Virus record (IMG/VR): IMGVR_UViG_3300030102_001719
Location: 1 to 50,609 of that record
Strand: one strand, 5' to 3'
Length of the DNA stretch: 50,609 bases
Origin: a virus
Below the pieces are notes generated by a model. It made no database searches. It was not told the DNA's origin and saw only the letters and a program-made list of their open reading frames with translations. The position numbers and the translations under genes were made by a program. This document shows, piece after piece, positions 34,030 through 41,663 of the stretch (position 1 is its first letter; every line of letters starts with the position of its first letter).

Positions 34030-35160
34030 TTATATGTTCGTTTGTAAATATCCTTCATATCCGCGTTCTTTACTCCATATATGTGCCTGTCCAGTTCTCT
34101 TTGCTTCGTAACCCATCATCTTGTGCCATGAGTCATTACCACATATAGAAGGTATAAACCTTACCTTTACTCCTCGATATTCATTAACCTGTTCTTTGTG
34201 TTTATGACCACAGTGAACTTCTCTAAACTTAGTCTGAGCAAACAACATGGGTTGTTCAGTAGCCATTATTAGTGGCATCTCAGCTGGTTTCTCTTTGTCT
34301 CCGTGTGTAAACATAATTAAGTTAACTCCGTATTTATAATATTTTCTAGAATCAAAGTTATTATCAACTCCAACTCTTTCGTCATTCTTAAAGAATGCTC
34401 TTAGGTATTCACCTGCATAGAACATTCTTTCGTAGTCATGATTACCTTGTACAATAATCACATCTACTGGTGCAGATTTGGCTAGGTAGTTTATTGCTCT
34501 TACCATAAGATTACAATATCCTACGAATGTTTCTTGCCATTCTGCTGAGTCTTGCTGAGGTGTACCTTTAGTGGTAGCACGAGAATATCCCTCAGAGTTC
34601 ATACCATCATTACCTATAGGCAACAAGATTCTTTCTATGTTTAGGCCTTCCGCCTTAGACAACAAATCTTTTACAGTATTCATATACTCCTCCTCAGCTT
34701 GGTCAAGTGTCTGTCCAGTATACTTACCATAGTGAATATCTGGTAAGGAGATCTCATATACTACTGGGTCTTGGACGGTGTTGTAATCCTTTTCAACCTT
34801 TGGGCTGTAAGACTCTAGAAGTGCAATCATTTCTTCCTTTGCTTGCTTCATTAGATCGTCTTCTCCTTTGACTACGACAGAGAATCTATGATCCCCTTGC
34901 ATGTTTTGCCAAAACTTAACAGACTTGACATCTGTTTCTTCTATTTCATTATCTTTTAAGAACTGTTTGAACTCACTTATCTCTGAAGTACTTACGTTAT
35001 CCAGATCAAAGCCAGATTCTTTTGCATCTATTCGCGCTTCTGTTAATGCATGTCTACATGTCTCTACACTACAGTTTAGCTTCTCTGATAGTCTGGCTGC
35101 ACCCTCTTTCAGGTAACCAGGCTTCTCTTTTAGAAAAGCTTTGATTTCATCTTTGGTCAT
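34030..35160 (-). CDS. Calcineurin-like metallophosphoesterase (376 aa)
   Basis: All signature blocks of the family are visible in order: DIH at 141-143 (DxH), GNDGMN at 183-188 (GDxxx[N/D]-like, with Gly-Asn-Asp), GNHD at 239-242, THGD at 285-288 and GHKH at 318-321. These ligate two metal ions for phosphoester hydrolysis. The N-terminal 60 residues contain a helix-turn-helix-like stretch (GAARLSEKLNCSVETCRHAL) that may bind nucleic acid. Relatives include Mre11/SbcD-type nucleases and various phosphatases; here no SbcC partner is seen in the window. It is unusual in that it sits inside a virion-type gene block next to the holin and ring genes. A nuclease or nucleotide-phosphatase role is plausible; the substrate is unknown. 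Confidence 0.85.
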   Translation of the reverse strand: MTKDEIKAFLKEKPGYLKEGAARLSEKLNCSVETCRHALTEARIDAKESGFDLDNVSTSEISEFKQFLKDNEIEETDVKSVKFWQNMQGDHRFSVVVKGEDDLMKQAKEEMIALLESYSPKVEKDYNTVQDPVVYEISLPDIHYGKYTGQTLDQAEEEYMNTVKDLLSKAEGLNIERILLPIGNDGMNSEGYSRATTKGTPQQDSAEWQETFVGYCNLMVRAINYLAKSAPVDVIIVQGNHDYERMFYAGEYLRAFFKNDERVGVDNNFDSRKYYKYGVNLIMFTHGDKEKPAEMPLIMATEQPMLFAQTKFREVHCGHKHKEQVNEYRGVKVRFIPSICGNDSWHKMMGYEAKRTGQAHIWSKERGYEGYLQTNI

Positions 35161-35177
35161 AATATTGGTTTTGGTTA

Positions 35178-35594
35178 TTAGTCTTCTTTACTATTTTTCT
35201 TTGAACTGCCGCCAAAAAAGAAATCAACAATTGTGTTGACTTTTGCCGACATTGCTCCAAAGATAGTAGAAATAAAGCTAATTTCAAACTCTCCCAAGTT
35301 TATATCTCCTAGAACAAAGTGATTAAACATCACAAAACTAATGCCAAAGTATGCAACTGTGAACAAAGTTGCTAACACTTTTTGGATGATAGCATCGTCC
35401 TTGTACATGTCACGTGCAGACTTTCTATCTTCTACTTCTTTAGCAAAAGCCTCACGTTCTGCCTCTAGCATTATCTTTTGTAATTCTATCTTAGCCTGAT
35501 CTCTTTCTTTATCAGTTGTAATTACTTTGTCTAATATTCCTTCGGCGTTGTCTAGGACTTTCCCAAACAGCCCGCCCATTACTTTTTGTATCAT
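35178..35594 (-). CDS. Holin, GTA-type 3TM-like (138 aa)
   Basis: With the start at 35594 the protein begins MIQKVMGGLFGKVLDNAEGILDK. It continues with a charged amphipathic helix (EAEREAFAKEVEDRKSARDMY) and then two hydrophobic segments, VLATLFTVAYFGISFVMF (about 73-90) and FISTIFGAMSAKVNTIVDFF (about 107-126). The end is FGGSSKKNSKED. This matches the GTA_holin_3TM family (SARxMY before the membrane segments, FxFGxSxxxK at the end). It would form pores in the inner membrane to trigger lysis. An upstream ATG at 35654 is rejected because it adds 20 polar residues and a 59-bp overlap; the chosen start is one base after the previous stop. Confidence 0.8.
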   Translation of the reverse strand: MIQKVMGGLFGKVLDNAEGILDKVITTDKERDQAKIELQKIMLEAEREAFAKEVEDRKSARDMYKDDAIIQKVLATLFTVAYFGISFVMFNHFVLGDINLGEFEISFISTIFGAMSAKVNTIVDFFFGGSSKKNSKED

Positions 35595-35595
35595 A

Positions 35596-36027
35596 TTAAT
35601 ATTGATTTGATGATCTTCTTCTATTATTATTTGTTGTTGTTTTATTGTGCTCATAGTCTACTATAACATCAACTTTTTGAGTTGCTTTCACTACAAAGTT
35701 AAATCTACTACCATGTCTACAAGGGTGATCTGTAAACAGTGATAATGTAGTTCCTACAGGTAAAGTAACACCTTTTACTTTATGATATATTTTTTGATCT
35801 TCCTTATTTACATAATCATCATTTGATGCTTTGTTCCCTGAATTTAGATCACCGTGTAGTTTTATTGTTTTAGAAAGACTAATGTGCTCTAGATATACAT
35901 CTACAACGGCTGCACTACTATCTACATTTGCTATCTCACACTTGTGTATAGTAAATACCCCACTATCTTCCCTATGAATAACAATGTGAGGATCTGTTGA
36001 TGTTATATTTCTATATTCGTACTTCAC
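35596..36027 (-). CDS. Small beta-rich protein of unknown function (143 aa)
   Basis: A soluble, beta-rich protein (YRNITSTDPHIVIHRED, IHKCEIANVDSSAAVVDVYL, VTLPVGTTLSLFTDHPC) with an unstructured Thr/Asn/Arg tail. The alternating strand pattern resembles small head- or tail-decoration proteins, such as the 129-aa protein at 42694-43083. No signal peptide or motif for an enzyme. It overlaps the preceding repeat protein by one base and ends just before the holin. A virion accessory role is inferred from neighbours only. Confidence 0.6.
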   Translation of the reverse strand: MKYEYRNITSTDPHIVIHREDSGVFTIHKCEIANVDSSAAVVDVYLEHISLSKTIKLHGDLNSGNKASNDDYVNKEDQKIYHKVKGVTLPVGTTLSLFTDHPCRHGSRFNFVVKATQKVDVIVDYEHNKTTTNNNRRRSSNQY

Positions 36028-36557
36028 TATTTCAATGTTAAGGTTACTGTTTTAGTTACAGGAGATTTAGGATTAGTAGAGTCAACTATTGTTATAGTTA
36101 GAAAATAAGTACCTTTAGAATTTACTACATCAAATTGCATAGTGTGATTTGCAGTTTTTAAATTCTGACTTACTTTAGCTGTGTTAGCAGTTATAGCGCT
36201 AGCTTGACTAGTTGATATACCTGTCTTAGCTGTATTAGCTACTATGGCATCAGCTTGTGACGTAGTTATACCTGTTTTAGCAGTATTAGCTGTTATAGCG
36301 TTTGCTTGACTCGTAGTTATACTAGTTATTTCGCTAGTAATAAATCTTCTTAATTCTTCTATGTCTTCCGATAGTTGTTGTACAGCATATAAAGCAGGAG
36401 CTAAATTTTCAAACATACCTTGATCTAATATATGATCTCCATTATCAAACTGATTTTTAATCTCAAGTTCTTTAGAGTCTGTTATAGACTTAGAGTCTTT
36501 TGCTCCTCCAGTCTTTTTATTAAATATGTCTTCTGATTTTCTATTTGCTAATGCCAT
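36027..36557 (-). CDS. Fibre-type protein with three 17-residue repeats (176 aa)
   Basis: The N-terminal third is polar and contains a helix with heptads (LYAVQQLSEDIEELRRFI). Residues 80-130 hold three near-identical 17-residue units of the form ITTSQAxAIxANTAKTG. Such units form trimeric helical shafts in fibres of marine phages. The C-terminal 45 residues are a beta domain (TMQFDVVNSKGTYFLTITI). No signal peptide or membrane segment. It is placed between the NGGTG fibre and a small beta-rich protein, so it may be a short fibre or a fibre-attachment protein. The family has no name that I recognise. Confidence 0.65.
   Translation of the reverse strand: MALANRKSEDIFNKKTGGAKDSKSITDSKELEIKNQFDNGDHILDQGMFENLAPALYAVQQLSEDIEELRRFITSEITSITTSQANAITANTAKTGITTSQADAIVANTAKTGISTSQASAITANTAKVSQNLKTANHTMQFDVVNSKGTYFLTITIVDSTNPKSPVTKTVTLTLK
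36168..36320 (-). repeat. Three tandem 51-bp units encoding a 17-residue fibre repeat
   Basis: Three consecutive in-frame units encode ITTSQANAITANTAKTG, ITTSQADAIVANTAKTG and ISTSQASAITANTAKVS. The units are close at both protein and DNA level and could change copy number by slippage or recombination, as is common in fibre shafts. Confidence 0.85.
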
Positions 36558-36560
36558 GGT

Positions 36561-37706
36561 TTATGTTGTATATTCCCAAACAATAACAGCTTGTATATTT
36601 GCTGTTGATGATGATGATTTAATTAGTGATACATTTACTACATTACCAGCACTAAACGTTGCTGAGCTAAACGAGGTAGATACTGATGTTTCCGCTGTAT
36701 TTAGATTTATATTAGTAACTTCTTCTACAGCTGTTCCAAAATTAAGAGTGGTATCTGTTATTTTATGAAACTGTAGTTTACAAGCTGTACCAATAGCAGC
36801 TGAAGGCCTAATTAAAACTTTAATAATTCTACCATCATATGGAGCTATTGTTCGAGTATAATATTGACTTGTACTGCTAGCTTCGTTTAAGTTATTATAA
36901 GGAAAAAAGAAATCGTTAGTAGTGCTTGATCCGTTCATAAAAAAATGGTGATGAGATATTACCACTTGTTTTGTAGCGTTAAGAGCTGTACCTGTAATAT
37001 CACTATCTAAAAAAGCCATAGTACCAGAAGCATCAGGAACCGTTATTGTTCTACTTGCAGTTTGCTCTGTTATAGAAAATTCTGTGTCATTACCATCTAC
37101 TACAGGTCCTTCAAATATTAAATTACCAGTTAATAATGTTTTTTTATCAGAACCTCTAAATGAAGCTATAGTGCTTGTGCCTCGTAAAGTCGTTCCACTA
37201 CTTTCACCAAGAGCCCCTGTTTGTAAAATTATTGATCCTCCATTAGCATTACCAGTTGCTCTACCGCCAAATAATTGTAAATCTCCACCTGCTTTATTTG
37301 TACCAGTAGCATCACCGCCTCTTACATATAAATCTCCTCCTGCCTCGTCAGTATGTCTTAATCTTCTTATCTGAGCAGCGCCATCATCATCGTCTCCAAC
37401 ATCTAATGCTTCTGAATTGTATGTTAATCCAGATTCTGCTTGAACTGCAGATGTGCCGTTACCTGTTAATATAGAGTTTGATGTTAAGGTTGTTGCGCCA
37501 GTTCCGCCATTAGCCACAGGTAAAGTACCTGTAACATCACTAGCTAAATCTGTTGTGCTGCTTATAGTTGCTTTGACTATTTTGTTGTTTGAATCTAGGC
37601 CTAAGTTACCACCACTAGCAATAGTACCGCTGCTTACATCTTCTAAGTAAACATCGCTTCTAAATCTAGCAATAAAATCTTGTATGTACTGACCTATAAA
37701 CTTCAT
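36561..37706 (-). CDS. Tail/head fibre protein with NGGTGAT motif (381 aa)
   Basis: The N-terminus has MKFIGQYIQDFIARFRSDVYLEDV, then LPVANGGTGATTL (about 68-80), a motif widely found in phage tail fibres. It is followed by Gly/Asp-rich units GGDLYVRGGDATG and GGDLQLFGGRATG that resemble beta-helix turns. A TASRTITVPDASGTMAFLD segment is also typical of fibre shafts. The last 150 residues form a beta-rich domain that is probably receptor- or sugar-binding. The Gly-rich units closely match those of the fibre at 43843-45306, suggesting shared ancestry or domain exchange. No signal peptide. The gene starts one base into the stop of the DUF5675 gene. Confidence 0.78.
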   Translation of the reverse strand: MKFIGQYIQDFIARFRSDVYLEDVSSGTIASGGNLGLDSNNKIVKATISSTTDLASDVTGTLPVANGGTGATTLTSNSILTGNGTSAVQAESGLTYNSEALDVGDDDDGAAQIRRLRHTDEAGGDLYVRGGDATGTNKAGGDLQLFGGRATGNANGGSIILQTGALGESSGTTLRGTSTIASFRGSDKKTLLTGNLIFEGPVVDGNDTEFSITEQTASRTITVPDASGTMAFLDSDITGTALNATKQVVISHHHFFMNGSSTTNDFFFPYNNLNEASSTSQYYTRTIAPYDGRIIKVLIRPSAAIGTACKLQFHKITDTTLNFGTAVEEVTNINLNTAETSVSTSFSSATFSAGNVVNVSLIKSSSSTANIQAVIVWEYTT

Positions 37707-38173
37707 TAATCAAAATCAATATATTCTATCGTTACTTCTTCTCCTTGTTCTATCGCCTTTGCAATAGCTGGATAAATCCTCTTATACGCGTTAACGCTCT
37801 TACCAACGAACCCATCACGGAGAATAAGATTGTTTTCTTGACTATCTCCAACGATAAGACAACCAGCAGTATGCTCGTCAGTGTTTCCAGTATGAATAAG
37901 AATATACTCAAAACCAGGAACATCAGTGACATGCAACATACCACGGTGTATACCAGGATATTTTTTATCGTATCTAGCATGGAATCCTCCTTCTTTTCTT
38001 AGTTCTATTTTATATGTACCTAATGGTATTCTTGTCTCGCCTTTTACTTTTAGAACACGATGTTCGTCTTCTAATGTATAACACAAAAAGTGTCTGCCTA
38101 AATCATTTACTTCAAACAACAATCCATGTGTACAGTCTGACTGTGAGCTAAATCTTAATACTTCTAATTTCAT
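37706..38173 (-). CDS. DUF5675 family protein, possible peptidoglycan-active enzyme (155 aa)
   Basis: The protein contains GETRIPLGTYKIELR (46-60), then ILIHTGNTDEHTAGCLIVGD (91-110). The latter resembles an L,D-transpeptidase (YkuD-like) active site: a His (94) followed by a His-x-x-Gly-Cys (His101, Cys105). I recognise the whole as DUF5675. No signal peptide is present, so it would need the holin to reach the cell wall, or be carried in the virion. The gene overlaps the T9SS-sorted protein gene by 4 bp and the fibre gene by 1 bp. A role in peptidoglycan cleavage or remodelling during lysis or entry is plausible but unproven. Confidence 0.75.
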   Translation of the reverse strand: MKLEVLRFSSQSDCTHGLLFEVNDLGRHFLCYTLEDEHRVLKVKGETRIPLGTYKIELRKEGGFHARYDKKYPGIHRGMLHVTDVPGFEYILIHTGNTDEHTAGCLIVGDSQENNLILRDGFVGKSVNAYKRIYPAIAKAIEQGEEVTIEYIDFD

Positions 38174-38364
38174 TCTATAATTAGTTTTGTTGTTATGTTT
38201 AAGTTTTCCTTAGAAATCTTAATTAGATATATACCTTTGTTAAGTTTTATTGTATTTGCTTTATCTTCTAATATCAACTTACCTAACATGTCGTATACTT
38301 TTATTCCTACCTCAGCTGTAAAGTTTACTACACCTGTTGATGGATTAGGATATGGTAGTACGCC
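38170..38364 (-). other. Region encoding the type IX secretion C-terminal sorting domain
   Basis: Encodes residues 606-669 of the exported protein, with the PNPSTG motif, the VYDMLGK strand and the terminal GIYLIKI...TKLIIE strands. These are the hallmarks of the Por secretion system sorting domain of Bacteroidota. Confidence 0.88.
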
Positions 38365-40179
38365 CACTCTCTCAAACATTGCTATGTCTGTAGGACCTGT
38401 CCATCCATCTACACAATAGTTATATAGATCATAACAAGGTGTGTCCCACTGATCATCGCAGCAATATGGATCTATACTAATCACCCACTCAAAACACGCA
38501 TTAGGTATATAGTATGGTACACTTGCATCACACCCCGATTCATAGTAACAACTGCTATCAGTAACATTAGCTAACGGTTCATAGTTTACAGCTGTAATAT
38601 CCATACAACCAGGGAATGGATATATACAAGTGTTATTATCTGTGTTAGCTGTGGCATCATAATTCATAGCTGTACTGTCCATACATCCATATATGTAAGG
38701 TATACAACTACCATTGTCTGTGTTACAAGTATCACAATAGTTAAACATACTAGGATCTGTACAACCGAATATTACTGGTATACATGATCCATCATCGCTA
38801 TTAGCTGATGAATTGTAGTTAAAGGCCGCAGGGTCAGTGCAGCCCCAAACAACGGATATGCATGAGCCGTCGTCTGTGTTCGCTAAGCTATCATAGTTAA
38901 ATGCTGTAGGATCTGTACATCCATAGTAAAAAGATATACAACTACCATCATCAACATTTGCATTGATATTATAATTAAACATTGTACTGTCAGTACACCC
39001 TTCTACGATAGCAATACAAGAGTTAGGTAACTCAACGTTAGCCAGTGGATCGTAATTAAGTGCAGTTGAGTCCATACATCCGTATACAACCATCGTAGTA
39101 CAACTACCATCGTCATAGTCATAAGCCGCGTCATACTCCAAATAAAGTGGATTAGTACACCCTGGATTATAATAACAAGTTCCATCATCTGTATTTACTG
39201 TATCGTTATAGTTTACTGCTAGGCTGTCTATACAACCATATGTTCTTTCTATACAATTATTACCGCAGTATGGTTCTCCCATAATTGGAAAGAATGGTGG
39301 TATAGGATTTACAAATCCACCTTCTATGTCTATAGCTACATAATCTTCAGAGTATAAGCTATAGCCACACTGTACAGCGGTAAAGTCTGATTGCTGTGTT
39401 ATTTCAAACACTGCTCTAACAGGATAACCTGCTGCTAAGTTTACAAAGAACGTTGTATCAAAACCATCTAGCAATGTGTATGTACCAACAACTTGATAGT
39501 TAAATGGTGGCATCATACTAGTTGCCTGTGATAGTTTCAATGAAGAACCAGCCCAGCCGTTACCAGCTAAGTCGGTTAATTCTAACTCGTGCATACAGCT
39601 ATCTATATTTATATCTGTATTAGCTGAGTCTATATAATTATATGCTAATGAGTCTGTACATCCATATATCTTTGGTGTAAAACACATACCTGTGTCTAAT
39701 GTAGCTGTTAAGTCAAACTCTACATAACTGCTATCCATACACCCGTATATTGGTGGGGGCGGAGGACATCCAGAAGTATATATTGTATCATATATTTGAT
39801 AGCCAAAATCAGCTACAGGTAAAGTCCATATAGTGTCACCACATTGCTCTATATATATAGAACCATCGTTACCTCCCCACAAGCTACCTGCAACACCATC
39901 ACCATATTGATCGTTTAATATAAACAGAAAACTATCAACAGGTACACATATACCTGCGTACTGTGGTTCATAATCTACTATATTAGTATATGGTCCACCT
40001 TCTAACAAAGTGTCACCACTAAACGTAACTAAATGCCATGTTGTTTCTTCTGGATATTGATCAGGATTAATAGTAATATCTAAACTCCAAGAACTAGGAG
40101 GACATTGTCCAAATGCTGTAGCCACAGTAAATACTGCAACCATTAAAAAAGCGTATAAAAATTTACTAAAGTTATTCAT
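38170..40179 (-). CDS. Exported repeat protein with T9SS C-terminal sorting domain (669 aa)
   Basis: Residues 1-24 form a signal peptide (KFLYAFLMVAVFTVATAFG, then Gln). Residues 26-125 are a beta domain (SWSLDITINPDQYPEETTW, DQYGDGVAG) seen in Bacteroidota surface proteins. Two Cys repeats at 146-195 and nine at 315-544 follow the form GCTDPxAxNYxxxANxDDGSC, with paired Cys and Asp-rich, possibly calcium-binding, loops. Residues 606-669 (VGVLPYPNPSTG, IKVYDMLGKLI, LNKGIYLIKI, TTKLIIE) match the type A T9SS sorting domain (TIGR04183). The product should pass the inner membrane by Sec and the outer membrane by the host T9SS, then be released or lipid-anchored at the surface. Finding this in a virion-type gene block is odd. 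Surface export is strongly supported by sequence; purpose is inferred. Confidence 0.88.
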   Translation of the reverse strand: MNNFSKFLYAFLMVAVFTVATAFGQCPPSSWSLDITINPDQYPEETTWHLVTFSGDTLLEGGPYTNIVDYEPQYAGICVPVDSFLFILNDQYGDGVAGSLWGGNDGSIYIEQCGDTIWTLPVADFGYQIYDTIYTSGCPPPPPIYGCMDSSYVEFDLTATLDTGMCFTPKIYGCTDSLAYNYIDSANTDINIDSCMHELELTDLAGNGWAGSSLKLSQATSMMPPFNYQVVGTYTLLDGFDTTFFVNLAAGYPVRAVFEITQQSDFTAVQCGYSLYSEDYVAIDIEGGFVNPIPPFFPIMGEPYCGNNCIERTYGCIDSLAVNYNDTVNTDDGTCYYNPGCTNPLYLEYDAAYDYDDGSCTTMVVYGCMDSTALNYDPLANVELPNSCIAIVEGCTDSTMFNYNINANVDDGSCISFYYGCTDPTAFNYDSLANTDDGSCISVVWGCTDPAAFNYNSSANSDDGSCIPVIFGCTDPSMFNYCDTCNTDNGSCIPYIYGCMDSTAMNYDATANTDNNTCIYPFPGCMDITAVNYEPLANVTDSSCYYESGCDASVPYYIPNACFEWVISIDPYCCDDQWDTPCYDLYNYCVDGWTGPTDIAMFERVGVLPYPNPSTGVVNFTAEVGIKVYDMLGKLILEDKANTIKLNKGIYLIKISKENLNITTKLIIE
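38548..39237 (-). repeat. Nine tandem GCxDxxAxNYxxxAxxDDGSC-type coding repeats
   Basis: Nine successive units of about 22-30 residues (residues 315-544) with two Cys each; two further units are at 39595-39744. Sequence varies between units (for example GCTDPTAFNYDSLANTDDGSC-type and GCMDSTALNYDPLAN-type), so they are diverged rather than recent copies. Confidence 0.9.
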
Positions 40180-41057
40180 TATATATTTTCAAAAGTTACA
40201 TCGGTTAAAGTTAAGTTTGGTCCTGTAGATACTATTACATCATTACCATCTTCTTCAAAAGGATAATATACTATAGGCTGTGGTGTAATTAAACCTCTAT
40301 GATCAGCTAGCACTCCACCATTGTATAATGCAGTTACATCTGAACCAGATAGTTGACTATTATATATTGCAAAATCTCTTACACCTAGTTGACCATAAGC
40401 ATCAGCATACTCCCAATACCCTATACTAAAAGAATCAAACTCATTTATATCTGTGTTTAGTGAGCCTGAATCATTGTCTATCACTTCACATTCATTACCA
40501 TTCCAAAATATCTTCCAATCTAAGGTACCTCTACTACAAATTATATGTACAAATCCATCATTATTTGTTGTTATAGAAGGGTTATCACTGTCCCACATTT
40601 TCTCGTGGTCAGCGGTACTACTACCTGTTATAGTCGAATTGTTTGGACTGCCTGAAGCGCTTAATCTCATTATTTCATTTTGTCTAGAATTACCAGGATT
40701 TGAACTTCTTAGTTCCATAACAACATCATTTTTATTGTTAGCAGAACCGTCTTCTATCATATAATACATTCTAAATGATTCGTGTACATCTGTATCACTA
40801 CCTAACATAAAAAATGGTATATTGTTAACTACTGCATCAGCTGGACTTGCAGGTATAGTCCATGTAGCCTTTATCCACATAGAAAATGTTATATTTTCTC
40901 CAAGAGTACCACTGCCCGCTAATATGGCAGGCAGTCTACCTGGTGCTGCTAAAGCCTTACTACTTGATCCATTAAAGCTAGCGAATCTTGTGGCATATGG
41001 TTGATCAACTGTTGATCCTTTTATTGTGCTTAATCCTAATCCTAAAATATTTGGCAT
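40179..41057 (-). CDS. LamG/concanavalin-like lectin domain protein (292 aa)
   Basis: The core follows the LamG_3 / concanavalin A-like pattern: YATRFASFNGSSSKALAAPG at the start, ENITFSMWIKATW, then a hydrophobic strand with FVHIICSRG, WKIFWNGNECE and the closing GVRDFAIYNSQLSGSDVTAL followed by YNGG. This fold usually binds glycans or other surface ligands. No signal peptide is visible (MPNILGLGLSTIKGS is not long or hydrophobic enough), so it is more likely a virion adhesin than an exported protein. It overlaps the T9SS protein gene by one base. Assignment of fold is good; ligand unknown. Confidence 0.75.
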   Translation of the reverse strand: MPNILGLGLSTIKGSTVDQPYATRFASFNGSSSKALAAPGRLPAILAGSGTLGENITFSMWIKATWTIPASPADAVVNNIPFFMLGSDTDVHESFRMYYMIEDGSANNKNDVVMELRSSNPGNSRQNEIMRLSASGSPNNSTITGSSTADHEKMWDSDNPSITTNNDGFVHIICSRGTLDWKIFWNGNECEVIDNDSGSLNTDINEFDSFSIGYWEYADAYGQLGVRDFAIYNSQLSGSDVTALYNGGVLADHRGLITPQPIVYYPFEEDGNDVIVSTGPNLTLTDVTFENI

Positions 41058-41058
41058 A

Positions 41059-41382
41059 TTAAAATTTACTCATTATTAATTCATCTATATAGTCTTGCAC
41101 TTCTTTTCTGGTAGCTACTAACTTAAAACTCAAATCTGCTTGAAAACGTTTTACCTCTTCCCCGTCATCAAATACAACTATCGTAGGCACCACCGCTATA
41201 CTATACTTACTCTGATTGTCATTGTTATCAATACTTTTTATTTCTTTTTCACAATCTCCTAACTTTTCAAACCAAATAACATCATTTGCAGAGTTAAACC
41301 CAGCGTTAAAGTGTATAACTGTTACCTGTGAAAAAACAGTATGTGAGGCTATTAGGAAGAGTAGTACTAGTAGTTTTTTCAT
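41059..41382 (-). CDS. Exported thioredoxin-like protein lacking CxxC (107 aa)
   Basis: Residues 1-18 (MKKLLVLLFLIASHTVFS) are a signal peptide ending at a Gln typical of Bacteroidota. The mature part follows the thioredoxin fold: VTVIHFNAGF, a helix, YSIAVVPTIVVFDDGEEVKRF and a final helix VQDYIDELI. The cis-proline (VVPT) is present, but the position of the WCxxC active site reads FNAGFNSAND with no Cys. The only Cys in the mature chain is in KLGDCEKEI. It is therefore not a disulfide reductase of the usual type; it may be a binding or chaperone-like protein in the periplasm. Its start overlaps the previous stop (TGATG). Confidence 0.75.
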   Translation of the reverse strand: MKKLLVLLFLIASHTVFSQVTVIHFNAGFNSANDVIWFEKLGDCEKEIKSIDNNDNQSKYSIAVVPTIVVFDDGEEVKRFQADLSFKLVATRKEVQDYIDELIMSKF

Positions 41383-41660
41383 CAGTTATAAATTTTATCT
41401 TCTATTTTTTCTAATGTAACTTTTATATCCTTTACATCCTCTTGAGTTGTCATAATTGTTTGACGAATCAGTTGGTCTTTCATATCATACTCAATTCTAG
41501 TAATTTCAGGATCTGGAGCTACAGGTAGTTCTTTAGCTTCCTGTATGTCAGCTTTTAATGTAAACCACATACCCGTCATGCTTACAAGAACAACGCCTAG
41601 TGCTATAATAGTTTCTAAGCTAAGTTTTACTTTTGTTTCTTTGCTAATTTCTGTTGCCAT
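41382..41660 (-). CDS. Single-TM protein with C-terminal coiled coil (92 aa)
   Basis: A short cytoplasmic N-terminus (MATEISKETKVKLSLE) precedes one membrane helix (TIIALGVVLVSMTGMWFTL, about 17-35). A charged helical tail with heptads (DMKDQLIRQTIMTTQEDVKDI, then KVTLEKIEDKIYN) extends beyond. This resembles small phage envelope proteins, such as inner-membrane spanins or holin accessory proteins, but there is no decisive motif. It lies between genes for two exported proteins (beta-barrel-like and thioredoxin-like), which fits an envelope function. The start is three bases after the previous stop. Confidence 0.6.
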   Translation of the reverse strand: MATEISKETKVKLSLETIIALGVVLVSMTGMWFTLKADIQEAKELPVAPDPEITRIEYDMKDQLIRQTIMTTQEDVKDIKVTLEKIEDKIYN

Positions 41661-41663
41661 TTT

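Noticed and set aside
35595-35654. Upstream ATG (35654) for the holin
   Set aside because: It would add 20 polar residues and overlap the previous gene by 59 bp; the ATG at 35594 gives the usual holin N-terminus and the tight spacing seen elsewhere.
38548-39237. Regular repeats that could suggest a CRISPR array
   Set aside because: The repeats are in frame within a coding sequence, diverged at DNA level, with no constant repeat/unique spacer structure.
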